Shown here: positions 13,078 through 24,900 of the stretch, in pieces | Numbering within the stretch: the first letter of the stretch is position 1 | Layout: the number at the start of each line of letters is the position of its first letter | Assembly: GCA_036897095.1 (NCBI GenBank) | Contig: JAYMSP010000282.1 | Location: 1-60,802 of the forward strand | Length of the DNA: 60,802 nucleotides | Direction: 5' to 3' | DNA from: Plantago elongata | Taxonomy: Eukaryota > Streptophyta > Magnoliopsida > Lamiales > Plantaginaceae | Position numbers and translations under genes: made by a program | The notes under the pieces: model-generated | Seen by the model: only the letters and a program-made list of their open reading frames with translations | Told to the model about the DNA's origin: nothing | Databases searched by the model: none

Positions 13078-13235
13078 TTATTTATTTATTTTTAAACGGT
13101 TAAAGAGCGACTCGAACCCACAATCTATTGGTTGGAGTTGAATCGTCTTACCAACTGAGTTGCATGCGCTGTCAACAATACTGAAACATATTGATTGGAG
13201 ATGAAGCGTTTTACCAACTGAGTTGCACTTCATTG
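13078..13235 (-). mobile_element. Dimeric tRNA-derived SINE inserted at the MITE border
   Basis: On the minus strand there are two A-box-like heads, GTGCAACTCAGTTGGTAAAA and ATGCAACTCAGTTGGTAAGA, and one B box, GGGTTCGAGTC. A tail of TTTAAAAATAAATAAATAAA follows. The flanks 13058-13077 and 13236-13255 match at 18 of 20 positions and include the hAT terminus plus its TSD, so the SINE arrived after the MITE. The first monomer lacks its B box, giving a head-to-head-and-tail dimer. Confidence 0.7.
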
Positions 13236-13484
13236 TTAACAACAATGGATATGATGATATATATCTAAGATAAATATGGGCATGGCACCATAAAAATTCA
13301 AGAATAATAATGAACTAAAATTAATAAATTTTCATTACACAGTATATGGATAAACAGTATTATTTATTACCTCCACCTCAATAAACTTTTTATATTAACA
13401 ATTTTTATAAACTAACCATCAGTTACTGATAAGTTTTAATCCTGGTCTCAAGAAAAACAATGATTTGATTACATAAATGACAAG

Positions 13485-13487
<3 letters not shown>

Positions 13488-13567
<80 letters not shown>
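13488..13567. repeat. (TTA)n microsatellite, about 80 bp
   Basis: A nearly uninterrupted run of TTA/ATT triplets with a single ACTATT interruption in the middle, ending in TCATCATCG. It is likely polymorphic. Confidence 0.95.
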
Positions 13568-14277
13568 CATCATCGTATACATTTGGCAGGTTTGATTGAA
13601 AAAGTTTGGACCGAACTAGCTAGCTACATCACGCTGGATTCGCATTCCACATACTACACATTATTTATCATTGTAGGACCTTTATATAGAACAGGACGAC
13701 AAATTAGTCATGGACGGACTCGATTATTATTATATTTAATTACCATGATTATACAAAACAAGTGATTTAAATTGCTTTGTTTAGTCTTAATTTGGTAGCT
13801 TTACGCATTCCCAACTTCCCATGTTTAATTATTTACTTATTCTGACCTTACGTGAGTGCAAAAAAGTTACAATCACATGGTCGCAGGTTTAGTTTTAACA
13901 AAGAAAACTACCAGTCATATTTTATGTTCTGATAAAGACTTCTAATTTAGCATTTTCTTAAACATCATTAAGTATATCACATAATCACAGTAAAATCATG
14001 TATGAATTTAGTACGACATTTATCCGAAAATGGTACAAAACGTTTTGCATTTTTGCAACCTAGTGTGATGCACAGTTAGAAGGCAGGGCATGACCTTGCA
14101 TTAGGTGTTTAAAAATCGAGCATCTGCCTAACTCAGTTATCTAGTGCCGTGATGTGAATATTCGGTATTATATTAATTTCATCTTCAATAATTTCATAAT
14201 TCATAAATTTGATCATACGTATTCAAAGAGAGACGCAAATGGCGAGTAGAAGTTGTCCTTCCCAAACCATGCTACCT

Positions 14278-14425
14278 GCATTTCAGAATATATGATGGAT
14301 TAAAGAATTATTATTATTCAAAAATTAAAGAGAGAGCAAAGTTTACTCAAATAACTGCATTTTCAGAATATATAATAGATTAGAGAATGGTTAGTCTTTT
14401 AAAAGAGTGAACAAAGTTTAATCAA
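14278..14425. repeat. Degenerate tandem duplication, ~80-bp unit
   Basis: TGCATTTCAGAATATATGAT (from 14277) and TGCATTTTCAGAATATATAA (from 14357) head two units. Both units continue through GGATTAAAGAAT/AGATTAGAGAAT and end in AGCAAAGTTTACTCAAA/AACAAAGTTTAATCAAA. Non-coding. Confidence 0.6.
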
Positions 14426-15013
14426 ACACTACCAAGTACAGATTATGATAATTAATTTGGTCTAACTTGGGTACTAAAAGACGTCGAAAGTGAAGCATAC
14501 AGAACAATTTGACTATATTAGGAAAAAGAAATACAAACTTCAAGAAAGTAAAAGGGCTTGGGATTAAAAAAAAAAAGTGAAAAGGCAAAAATTCAACTCC
14601 TTTCACTTTTTTTTCCACATTGCTAGACCGCTCGGGTCTTTAGGATCATGCAATTGCCAACGAACTACCAATGAGATATTTCACTGTTACTTTATTACAG
14701 ACCTGTAAATCAATTTAAAATTTACCTACTACAACATCAAAATGCTTAAATTGCAATGTGCCGTTAGTAAATTCGTTAAAATTTTTCACGAAATAATCAT
14801 TGAATTGCATTTTGAGTTTTGAGTTGTGGTGTTGTCGGATTATATATTTTTTTCCTGTAAATGTGCCGTCAAGAGCATGTCTTATGCCCTTGACTCTTAT
14901 TATTATGATTAATAATATTTTAGCCGATTAAAAAAAAAATCTGCAAACTTTCCTTACGTACTTACATTCGGTGGCAAACTAATTGAATTACCGTAGATCT
15001 GAAATATTCAAAG

Positions 15014-15127
15014 CCTTGTTTGTTATACGTTGGAGTGGCCATCTCCCCACTCAAATAGAATATTTTATATAAAAAATTCAATTTTAATTGAAAACGACCA
15101 CTTAAATTTTATACCAACTCATCCCAA
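15014..15127. mobile_element. Small hAT-like MITE, about 114 bp
   Basis: The left end is CCTTGTTTGTTATACGTTGG and the reverse-complemented right end is CTTGGGATGAGTTGGTATAA. It shares the GTTGGTATA/ATTGGTATA core with the ends of the element at 5966-6124. No clear TSD. Confidence 0.4.
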
Positions 15128-17380
15128 GTTATGTAATCCAGGTTGTAACATTTAATTACGAAGAACTGGCTGCCAGGTCATTTTAGGTGATTAGGATTAA
15201 GATGTTGCTACGCGGTAGAGTATAGGAGTGTTGATTAACTAGCTAACAAGTTAAATTGGCCAACGAAATACACATGGCACAAACTTGTCGCTTAATTATA
15301 TAATAATCAATTCCTTTTTTGGTATCCTTCAACGCGAAAAATGAATGATAAGCTCATCGAATCATTATTATTGAAATGATCCAGCTGCTTTGTTAGGTAA
15401 GTTAGCTTTTCAAGAGTTTGTTATTATGGACTACCATATCTCATTTATTAAATTCGAGCTCGGTTTGTAAGCAAACGAGCAAACTTGAATTATAACACTT
15501 CAATTTAAATTTAATTGATGATAAATCGTAATCAAATAAAAATTTTACTCGTTACTGAAAAATAATATAAATATTTCTTTAGCAGAATATGAAGAGCCTT
15601 AACGAGTATAATTTTTTTAAACGACAAACTTAACGAGTATTAATGAGTGGAATCCTACTCGCTTAATAACAAACCAAACACCAAGTCAAATTTTAATTCG
15701 ATTTTCACATGTCGATGGAGTTGAGCTCCAATTTTAACGAGATGATCAATTATCCGCATAACATCACTACTCTACCCCATATAAACCACTTATAACTATA
15801 TAAATCTATTTATAATACTAGAAATGATACACCGCGCTAAGTGCGGTGCCTATAAATGTAAATTAGTCGAATTTATATCACATACAAACTCACAAATTAT
15901 ATGTTTCATGAGACATTTGTTTTTTGAATAGGTAAATGCAAAAAAAAAAAAAAAAAACTATACATTTGTGTCCACATGTTAATTTAGAAAGTAGCGAATT
16001 TTTGAGTGTTACCAACCATAAGTCAAAAAGTCTCTTTCATTCATGGGTTAGGTAAGTTGGCTTAGACTAATTTAAAATGAGTAAGTTGTATGTAAATGTA
16101 TATCTTTTACTATTTTTTTAGGTGTGGGGTGTCTCTATCATTTAGTAGTTTAAGGAGTTATGTGGCATAGTTATAATTGTAAATATATAATATTTTAAAA
16201 AGTACAATGGAATACAAATGCTTTGGTGCAAAAATAAAACACATTGGCATGAATGTCTCCAGTCTTGTTAAATACAATACACACAAAAAAACTAAAAGTT
16301 TAAAACTATCCAAAAATCATTGCCATCATCTAAGCAGTTCTAGTTTGATTTCTTTGCATGAACCCAATCAACAACCACAACGGCCACCTAAGCTGATTCA
16401 ATTACCCTGTTCTAAAGTGTTTTCAATTCCTTTAGAAAAATATACCTTTGATCGCATCTGTAAATACTCTGAAAGAATGTTGTGTGAGGTGTGATGTGTG
16501 AGGTTGCGAGAGGAGAAAAACATAAATAGACTTTCTAGTCGGTTGTTGAAAAATAGAGAATAAGCACTAAACAAAGTGCAATAGTTAAATAAAACTTTGA
16601 CGGGTGAAATGACATGGCAATTGAAGGCTCATTACGTTATTAAAGAACAAAGAAAAGTCAAAGTCTTAGAAAATGTAAGATTTTCCTAAAAAAATAGAAA
16701 AGTTAAGGATTTTATGGTTTTTTCGCAATTTTTGAGTTTTAGCGATTTGATCGGCCGAGTTTCATAAAAACCGCCGACATATCCATTTTCGTTATGGGTT
16801 TAATAGATTATGTTAAGTTGTTAGGATTGAAAGTTACAATTGCAGTTTTACGTATATTCGTTTATGTTTTAAAATATAATGTGATGGTTTTAATGCGTCG
16901 CTATTGTATGTTTCACTTATTGTTTAAATCTCATTTGTTAAATATTTAATCGATGGTATGATGATTTTAACGAGTTTGATGATAGTTTTAAGATGACTTG
17001 TTATAGTTTTAAGTGATACTTTAATATCAATAAACCAACAATAAATAAGTCTAAAAGTTGGGCGCCCCTAAAAGTTTGATGTATACCATTAAAACATCAA
17101 TAAACAAGTTTAAAATAAGTTACTTGCAACATTCAGTTATTATAATATTGTTGATACAAATACAAACTGAGTTATTACGATTAAACTTGTTGGTGAACTT
17201 AGACACTCTGTCGTTTGTTGCTTCAATACTGCAATGACACATCCAACAGATATATCCATCAAACTCGCGATATTATTATCAACCAATATCTGCTTAAAAG
17301 TTAAAACTGTAACGATTCTTATTAAAACTAGCACAGTCGTGCTAAGAATAATTTAAAAAAAAGTTCGAACACGATAGACA
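15128..17380. other. Intergenic DNA, no gene supported
   Basis: AT-rich spacer. A 95-codon frame at 16207-16494 has no recognisable family or splice context and ends in a low-complexity stretch, so it is not called. Confidence 0.5.
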
Positions 17381-18420
17381 AGCTTAAAAATTGTAACATT
17401 GATTCTTAAAATTATAACAGTGTCTTCTAAGGCGATAACAATGCCTCTTATTACTATAACAAATCAGGAACATGCAACACGAGCTAAGAATAATAAATCA
17501 ATTTTTAAAATAATAACGATGTTTTTAAAAACAATAACAATGATTCTTAAAACTTTAACAAAACATAATAATGTGAAACGAATTACATACAGTAAACAAA
17601 ATAGGAAACCACAACACAAGCTAAAAACGATAAAGTTGATGCTTAAAACAATAACATTGTCTCTTAAAACTATATCAATGACTTTTAAAATTATAGTAAG
17701 ACAAAAACATGCAACGCAAGCTAGAAACGATAATTTTAATGCATAAAATCATAATATAGTCTCTTAAAGTTATAACAATGCCTCTTCAAATTGTGGACAG
17801 AAACATGCACCACGTAATATTTATGCTTAAAACTACTACAGTGACTCTTAAAAATATATTAATGCATCTTAAAACTATAATAAAGCAGAATTATGCAACA
17901 CAAACTAAAAATTATAAAAAAATGATTGTTAAACCAGTAGGGTACGTATAAATTGAATTTTTAAACGTGAATATATTGTCATGAATGATTTTTAGATATC
18001 GCGAGCAAGCCTTTTCATTATTCTGGATTTGTGAACTTAAACATTATAACTACCATATCTGAAAGTTTTGAAGATCAAATCATGAAACACACACAAGCTA
18101 AATACAGTAATATTGATGCTTAAAACTATAACATTGACTCGTCAATATATAACAATGTATCTTACAACTATAACAAATTAGAAAAATGCAACACAAGCTA
18201 AAAACCATAAAAATAGTTGTTAAAACTATAAGGAACATATGATTTGATGTTCAGACCTGATATATTTTTCAAAACTGAACATATTTTCGTGAATGATTTT
18301 CAAATCTGGCGAGCTAGGTTCTTCATCGTTTTGAATTTTTGAATTTGAATGTTATAGCAACTGGATCTAAAAGTTTTAAACATCAAATCATGCAAATTGA
18401 ATCAAGAATCATGAAACACC
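17381..18420. repeat. Hierarchical tandem repeat (21 bp inside ~95 bp inside ~300 bp)
   Basis: The basic word CTTAAAACTATAACAATG(T/C)CT recurs about every 21 bp. Groups of these words are punctuated by CATGCAACACAAGCTAAAAA at about 17470, 17610, 17708, 17801, 17893, 18085 and 18186, a spacing of mostly 92-101 bp. The last part duplicates a longer unit of about 300 bp: GTCATGAATGATTTTTAGAT (17978) against TTCGTGAATGATTTTCAAAT (18285), each followed by a GCGAGC(A/T) word. Units are diverged. The open frames seen here follow from the repeat length being a multiple of three and are not evidence of a protein. Confidence 0.7.
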
Positions 18421-19250
18421 CATAACACACACACAAAACTCGAAATATATTACAGACACACAAAAAAAAGAGGTGTTCACCTGATTGATGTCCATAGAAA
18501 CTTTTTAGTTGAAATTCGGTGAAAACGATGAAAATTCGACGAGAAAATGGTAGATTGAAAGAGAGAAACTCAGAAAACACACAAACATGTGTTACTATGT
18601 GTTTTTTTTTTTTCAATTTTCAGCATATTTGAGCCCATATAGGCACCCGGTCCGGTCTGTTTCTCAAAACCGCGTATTCAGTTCATTTAACTAGGTCTTA
18701 TCATTAAAATCAGATTTTCCAATATAATAAGAAAGTCTTCCCTTTTATTATGTTTAATCTAAAAAGAAGGTGTAAAATAGATTATAAAAATAAAATGACA
18801 CTTTCACAGAATAATATGAGATTTATTATATTTATTTAAATCCACATATTTGCATGGACACTATTGTTATTCATCTCCGTTTTCTCTTTAATATGTTTGG
18901 ACGCATACAAAATGTTATATTTATTTATTTTTTAACTTTTTTTCATTTTGTTTCGTGTAAGTTCAAAGTTTGTATTTACTTTCTTTAAAACTTACGAAAA
19001 TGACAATCGCTTAATTAATAACAACGGTGGAACGTACGGCAAATTAAAACCAAGTGGGAAATATATGCCAAACACAACACTCGACAAGGTGATACATTAA
19101 AATTAAATATTTCGATATTGACAAAACTGACAAGAAACGCGTCTATAATTCATCTTTGTGTTATTTCCTAATTATATTTTGACACTTTTAGCTGTTTCTT
19201 GATATCATCTCATATTGTCAGCGCAAGGTTTGATTTTCATTCATTAGTTA
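18421..19250. other. Intergenic DNA, no gene seen
   Basis: AT-rich spacer following the tandem repeat. No feature could be supported. Confidence 0.5.
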
Positions 19251-19495
19251 TCCCCTCCATCCTATCAAACGTTATTAGAGTTGACGCGTTTTATACCAAA
19301 AATTAAAATAATAATAAAAAATAAAAGAGATGGAAAAAAGGTGTACTTTTGATGGTAAAATGTGTAATTTTTGTGTAAAGTTGAGATTGTTTATTAATTA
19401 TTAATAGTAAGATAACTTCTTTTTTTAGTAATGTGTGAAGTTTAATGAGACGACTAAAAATCTCAAATATATAAAATTTACTGAGACGAAGAGAG
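19251..19495. mobile_element. Stowaway-like MITE, 245 bp
   Basis: The left end TCCCCTCCATCCTATCAAAC compares with the right end in reverse complement, CTCTCTTCGTCTCAGTAAAT. TA dinucleotides flank both ends (19249-19250 and 19496-19497), as expected for Tc1/mariner-type Stowaway insertions. Confidence 0.6.
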
Positions 19496-19597
19496 TACAT
19501 ATAGTTCAAAATATTAAACAGTGTATCATGTTTTACATATAAATGCATTATCATTTACCACTACAACCAATGTCTTATTCAAAGTTCATAACTATTA

Positions 19598-20057
19598 CTT
19601 CCTCCGTTTCATTAATAATGAAATAATTTAGTTTTACACACTTTCTAAAAAATATATATGATACTTCCTCTGTCCTGTTAGAAGTGAAACAATTTTCCGT
19701 TTTCAACGTACTATCAAGGTGAAATAATTTTTCATTCATGAAAATAATCCCCACAATAAAACTCATTTTTAACCATATATTATTGAGCACATATGTACTT
19801 TTATATCTCAAACTCATTTTTAACCAAATACTACATATTTCTCTTAAAACCCGTGCAAATTCAAATTGTTTCGTTATTAGTGGGATGAAGGAAGTATGTA
19901 ATTAATAATGAGTTTGAGATATAAAAGTATACATGAGGTTGAATAATATATGGTTAAAAATAAGTTGTATTGTAAAAGTTATTTTTATAAATAAAAAAAT
20001 ATTTTACTTTATTGGAATGTTGAAAATTAAAAGATATTTTATTTTTAACGGGAGGGA
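19598..20057. mobile_element. Outer Stowaway MITE interrupted by a second one
   Basis: The left end CTTCCTCCGTTTCATTAATA follows a TA at 19596-19597. The right end near 20057 ends in AACGGGAGGGA, the complement of a Stowaway terminus. The element is split by the MITE at 19664-19894. Its right half carries a block (19909-19965) that is the reverse complement of a block inside the inner element. Confidence 0.55.
19664..19894. mobile_element. Inner Stowaway MITE nested in a family member, opposite orientation
   Basis: The left end CTTCCTCTGTCCTGTTAGAA and the reverse complement of the right end, CTTCCTTCATCCCACTAATA, form the TIR. TA flanks occur at 19662-19663 and 19895-19896. Positions 19762-19816 match 19909-19965 of the outer element in inverted orientation at roughly nine of ten bases. 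Confidence 0.65.
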
Positions 20058-21480
20058 AAAATATATATTGGTATACGCTATTCATAATGTATGACTTTAT
20101 ATTCTTTTTGGATCTTGTACTTGTATAAATAAAATCTTAAAATACAAGAAGTTGTACACACTTCTTTTTCGAATCTACACAAATTAATAGCACAAATAGT
20201 AGTCCAATAATAGTTTCGGGTGACACTAATCTGAAAATAATGTTGGAATGATATAAATTGGAGTGTAAGCGAATCTAACTCACTTGGAGAAAATGAGTAG
20301 TGTAAAGGTTACAATTAGACATGTGGATATGAAAGATTATTCGAATGATTAATTAATTTTGTATCATTCAATCATTCCACCTGCAGCTAATGAGATTCCA
20401 TGGAAGCAACTGATTGGCTAGGGCATACCATAATCACCAAAAGGATACACACACATTATTCACATAAGAGTATGCTTCAAGATATCATTTTCATCTATAT
20501 TACTTAGTTAAACTCGGTTTTCTTTAATTGAAATTTAATGAAATAAACTTACTCACAGTCTGAAACTACTACTGGTGTATAACAAGGACGGTAAAAAATA
20601 TTCATGGCACTTGTAAAATTTGGTCAAGTCTCGCGTAGAAGACATGTACTTATAGAATTTAGTGGTCTCTAATCTTTATTCATTCAACTTGACCAGACTT
20701 CTTTGATGGTGGATCAATTGTTGTCTGGTAATCTGGTTGCATTATTTAGGTCCATTATATAAATTGATGGCCCAATTATTGATTCACCTTTGCGACAGTA
20801 CATTTTGACATCTTCAGATCGAGATTCAACCGGATCAATTTATTTTTTCAAGCAATTTGGCTCGCATCCGAATTATATACCAGTATTGACTTGGTTGGAC
20901 TGTATGGCTGGATATCGGGTCAATTGAATTTCATCCGAATGAGGTTGCAGGACAAGATTGGACTAAGCCTTTTTTTTTCGTGTTCGAAAAATACAACTAG
21001 AGATTAGCAACGAGTAGCTAGATTTTGTGATGAATGTCCCTAACTGACTAAACACGAGGTTATGCATTAGTGATACCCTTTGGCAGTTCAAATTCGGGTT
21101 ATTGAGTTTTAACAACTTCCATGAGATCAGAAATGTCAGGTTCGAAATATGTTTCTGATACAGCAACCAAACAGAAATTCACATAAGCAGCATTCGACAA
21201 GTAAACAGGCGATACGCTTCATGTTAAACGAGAAACTGGAGTTCTTCAGCAAAGAGATACTAACATTTGAGAAAGAATCCAGTAATACCAGCTACAGCTG
21301 GATAAACTAAAATCATGTAGAGTACAAATTATACCAGAACACAGATTAATAACAAAAATAAAAACCCCAATTAGAAGAACCACTTTTAGGTATCTCTCTT
21401 ATTGCATATATGTTGAAAAAAATATATTACTTGCCACTAATCTAATAATACTGTGTAGTTTCTACAGACATGCTTGCTTG
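20058..21480. other. Spacer downstream of the SPL gene, no gene seen
   Basis: No protein gene or RNA gene could be supported. It is the 3' flank of the minus-strand SPL gene. Confidence 0.5.
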
Positions 21481-21568
21481 CTATTCTTTACAGTACCAAC
21501 AAAAAGATAGAGCAGTTCCTCAGTGAGAACAACGAATTCTCACAAAAGAAGATACTTGTTAGATTCAG

Positions 21569-21614
21569 CTGACAAGAACGAAAGCTATAACCTGACAAGA
21601 ACGAAAGCTATAAC
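21569..21614. repeat. Perfect 23-bp tandem duplication in the probable SPL 3' UTR
   Basis: Two identical copies of CTGACAAGAACGAAAGCTAT plus AAC follow each other without a spacer, about 300 bp downstream of the SPL stop codon in the gene's direction. Confidence 0.8.
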
Positions 21615-21909
21615 CTGCATAACAGATTCGATGCAGCAACACTTCACTTTGGTGTTTAACTCTTAACCACATCCAATAGGTTATGCTTACGAGAACCGAG
21701 TTACTTCCAAAAGGTGTTAACGGTGTCCATGAAAGCTACGACCAGAATCAGGTAGATCGAGATCACAACAAAAGAACTTTCCTGTACCTTTTTAGTCGTA
21801 AGATAACCTAGAAACTCGGATTTGCCACTGCTTTTGATCCTCAGCTCTCTTTCCATTTCAGTTACTGCGTCCGGTGGATACGTATTCGATGTTATTGTCT
21901 ACCGGAAAC

Positions 21910-24900
21910 TTACATTGAACCGAAGTTCAAGTTTTCCCATGCGAATGGTGAGACACAGCCCACGTACGGGTGTCCTCTCAAGAACAAACATACACAAACA
22001 CAGACGGCAGCAACCATGAGCATCGAATGAAGGTAAGGGCGTTGAAGTAATCCCTGTTTTCCAGGGAATGATTTGCTCAATCCATATTCAGCTACTGCAC
22101 ATCTTGAACAAGATCTTGGCCTTGATACATTTCTCTTGTTCTCTATCTGGAATGGCTCAACTTCATCTACGACTGATAGAGTTATTTGACCATTTTGGGC
22201 ATCGGCAAGCTTTCGAGCAACAAGGGTATTGTATGAATGATTATTCCTCATTGATGCATATGTAGAAGGCGATAGTCCATTTGCATCAAGAGCAGAGTTC
22301 CAGTTCTGCAACCCAACCTGTGCATAAAAGGGAATCTATCAAGCTGCGCAAGCCGCTAAGTTTTCCAAAAATAAAAATCTAAGGAATAATCTCATCTTTC
22401 AGGCACTCATCCCCTAAAGAGGCCTTTTGGTTTTCACAGTTTAAGATTCTTAAAAAACATGATGTTTTGGGGCTATATAGGTTTCTGGAAACAAAATTTG
22501 CAATTTCCCAAGGAGAACAAGTTTCACGTGTTTTAGAATGTTCTGAATTTCCATGATGATTTCATATTGTAAGCAGATACTATTTTCAATTAGAAACAAG
22601 TAACATACCTGTTGTGGGTCACTCGTAAGAGCGTCAACAATTTCAGCAGAGAACGAAGTACAAGCAGCCAAGTGCAAGGGTGTGATACCACCAGGTCCAG
22701 CCATATTGGGCGAGAAAATATATTTCTGGGAAGCATTCGTGGGGTCAGTAACAGCATAATGGACAAGTAAATTAACCATGCCACGAGATTTAATTCTGAC
22801 AGCCCTGTTCAAGAGGTGAATTGCAGATAGCATCTCCATAGACTCCGATGCTAACCCTTCTCCACACAAGTTAATTTCTAGCAATATATCCAAGAGAGTT
22901 TTGACCAAAGCACAGAATCCATGCTCTACCGAGAATATGAGAAGAAATTTGAACCGATTAATCCTATAGTTCGGGCTCTCAAACAAGGAAGAATTGAACT
23001 TTCTTTGAAACAGCCAGCCAAGTTCTTCCAAGAAGTGAATGACTTTAAGTCTCTCTTCAGACACTTCAGTAGTTTCATGGATCTCAGGCTCTAGAAGTCT
23101 CAGTTCTCTGCAGATGGTGGCATCTGCTATGATTACAGGAAAACAGGTTCCCCTAGAGCTATTCTCAACCTGTGAACATGAAATACGTGAGCAGATGTAC
23201 ATTGCACACAACTTCTCGAAATTCCAAACTTATGTTTGGTGTAAATATTACCTCAATGAAACAGCGACCTAGTAGATCAGATGTTGCCCCATTAATTTTA
23301 AAGCCATCCAAAGTTATCTCTTCAAATGCAGGGTCTTGGCATGACAAGGCTGGTTTTTTTCTTTGAGTGTACTCAGCTGCGAGTGTGCAATGTATCCTGC
23401 AAAAGTAACGAAAATAATATCCTCAGAAAAGATCTAATGATGCGAATGAATTGACAAGTTTGAAAAGAAGTTATCCGTTTCAAATAAGAGCCACATACTT
23501 GGTGCTTGGAGCACTTAGACTTCTTCCCCTCAATAAAAGAGAAGTCTCTTGTCCAGCTACAACAGCTACAGGGGAAACCGATATCAGTTGAGGTGCACTC
23601 CATGCTCCCCAGGATTTGCACACACGAATCTTCCCTGAAGTTTAATTGCACAAAAGGACGGTAAGGAAGTGTATAGACGAAAAATTCAAGTCATGTAAAT
23701 TAGCTTAACTACTCAATAAACACAAACCAAAATGATGGAAAAGATAGAGCCACAGATTCAGTTCAAAAGAAAACAAAAATAGTGCACATCAAAGCAACCA
23801 CATTCTCTACTCATGCGTAAAGCTCCAGCTGATCTAAAAGTAATCAGACCCCATATCCTTACCAAAAAAATAGGACTCTAACCACAAGGAAACAAATTTA
23901 GTAGCAATGCTCACCATCTTTATAAGAAGCCATTTGCTTGTCTGTATGAACCAGAAATCTCCCATTTGCCCAAAAGTCAACATCGGTATCTTTGGTTAGA
24001 GATCTCATATAATTAAGAAGGTTTTCTTCAATCTGCAAGTACACATGTATATTAGAAAATTATGGTCAATGAAAAACGGTTTGCAAAATTGAAAAGTAAA
24101 AAACTGTACTAACATGCTCCCAGGCAAAAGATGACATTGATAGATACAATGACAGCACTATGCATCCAGGCCTTATGTAACTCTCCATTTCTGTCGGACT
24201 GTTCGAAAGCCAGCTAAAGATCTGAGGAAGTAGAAACATTAATCAACATTTTCACATGGGCCAGGAAAAGCTTTCCCTCCAGAATATGTAGGTAATGTAT
24301 AAAATCTAACCTGTGTCCGTAGTGACACCGGCAAATGACTGGGATCCTTGTCAAACAATTTAAAAACTATCCGACCAGTGCGATCCTGTCAACAAGGAGG
24401 GAAAAAAATTTAGTCTTTAAACACACATAATGGCAAGATGACAGTGAACATATAGTAAAAAAAGAACCTGAGCATCAGAACTCTGGCTGGATGGTGAATG
24501 GTCAGAACCAGAAGAAGAAGAGTACATAGCTTGATTTGGAGAACTTTGAATCGAAAAATTTTCATTGGGTCGGAGTGGGCTACCAAATAGCTGAAGGGAT
24601 GTACTGCATCCATTGCTCATTGTTGCCTTAACATATGCCACATCGTCACTAGTAGAATAACTGTCAAGTTTTGCTGTTTCTCTCGAGGTCTGCATCGGGA
24701 ACAGATTATGTACTACAGGTGGTGAAGCCATAGGTGATCTGTCTATTGAAGGATTGCTGCTGTGGGATGAAAGATAGTTTCTATATGATGGAGTGTTCCG
24801 TGTGCCATCCTCTTCAGGTGAGGAACTGAACAGCTGTAATGGAACATTTGGAGAAGTCTCTTGCACATGGTATTCTATCTCTTCCATGGGAGAATGTTGA

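Noticed and set aside
16207..16494. 95-codon frame in spacer
   Set aside because: No recognisable domain, no flanking exons and composition like the surrounding DNA.
17399..17746. 115-codon frame with repeated LKTIT-like words
   Set aside because: It is produced by a 21-bp DNA repeat whose length is a multiple of three; diverged units elsewhere contain stops.
21499..21520. miR156-like target in the SPL 3' UTR (gene strand TGCTC-TATCTTTTTGTTGG)
   Set aside because: Pairing needs a two-base gap in the central region and several mismatches. SPL1/12/14-class genes are known not to be miR156 targets.
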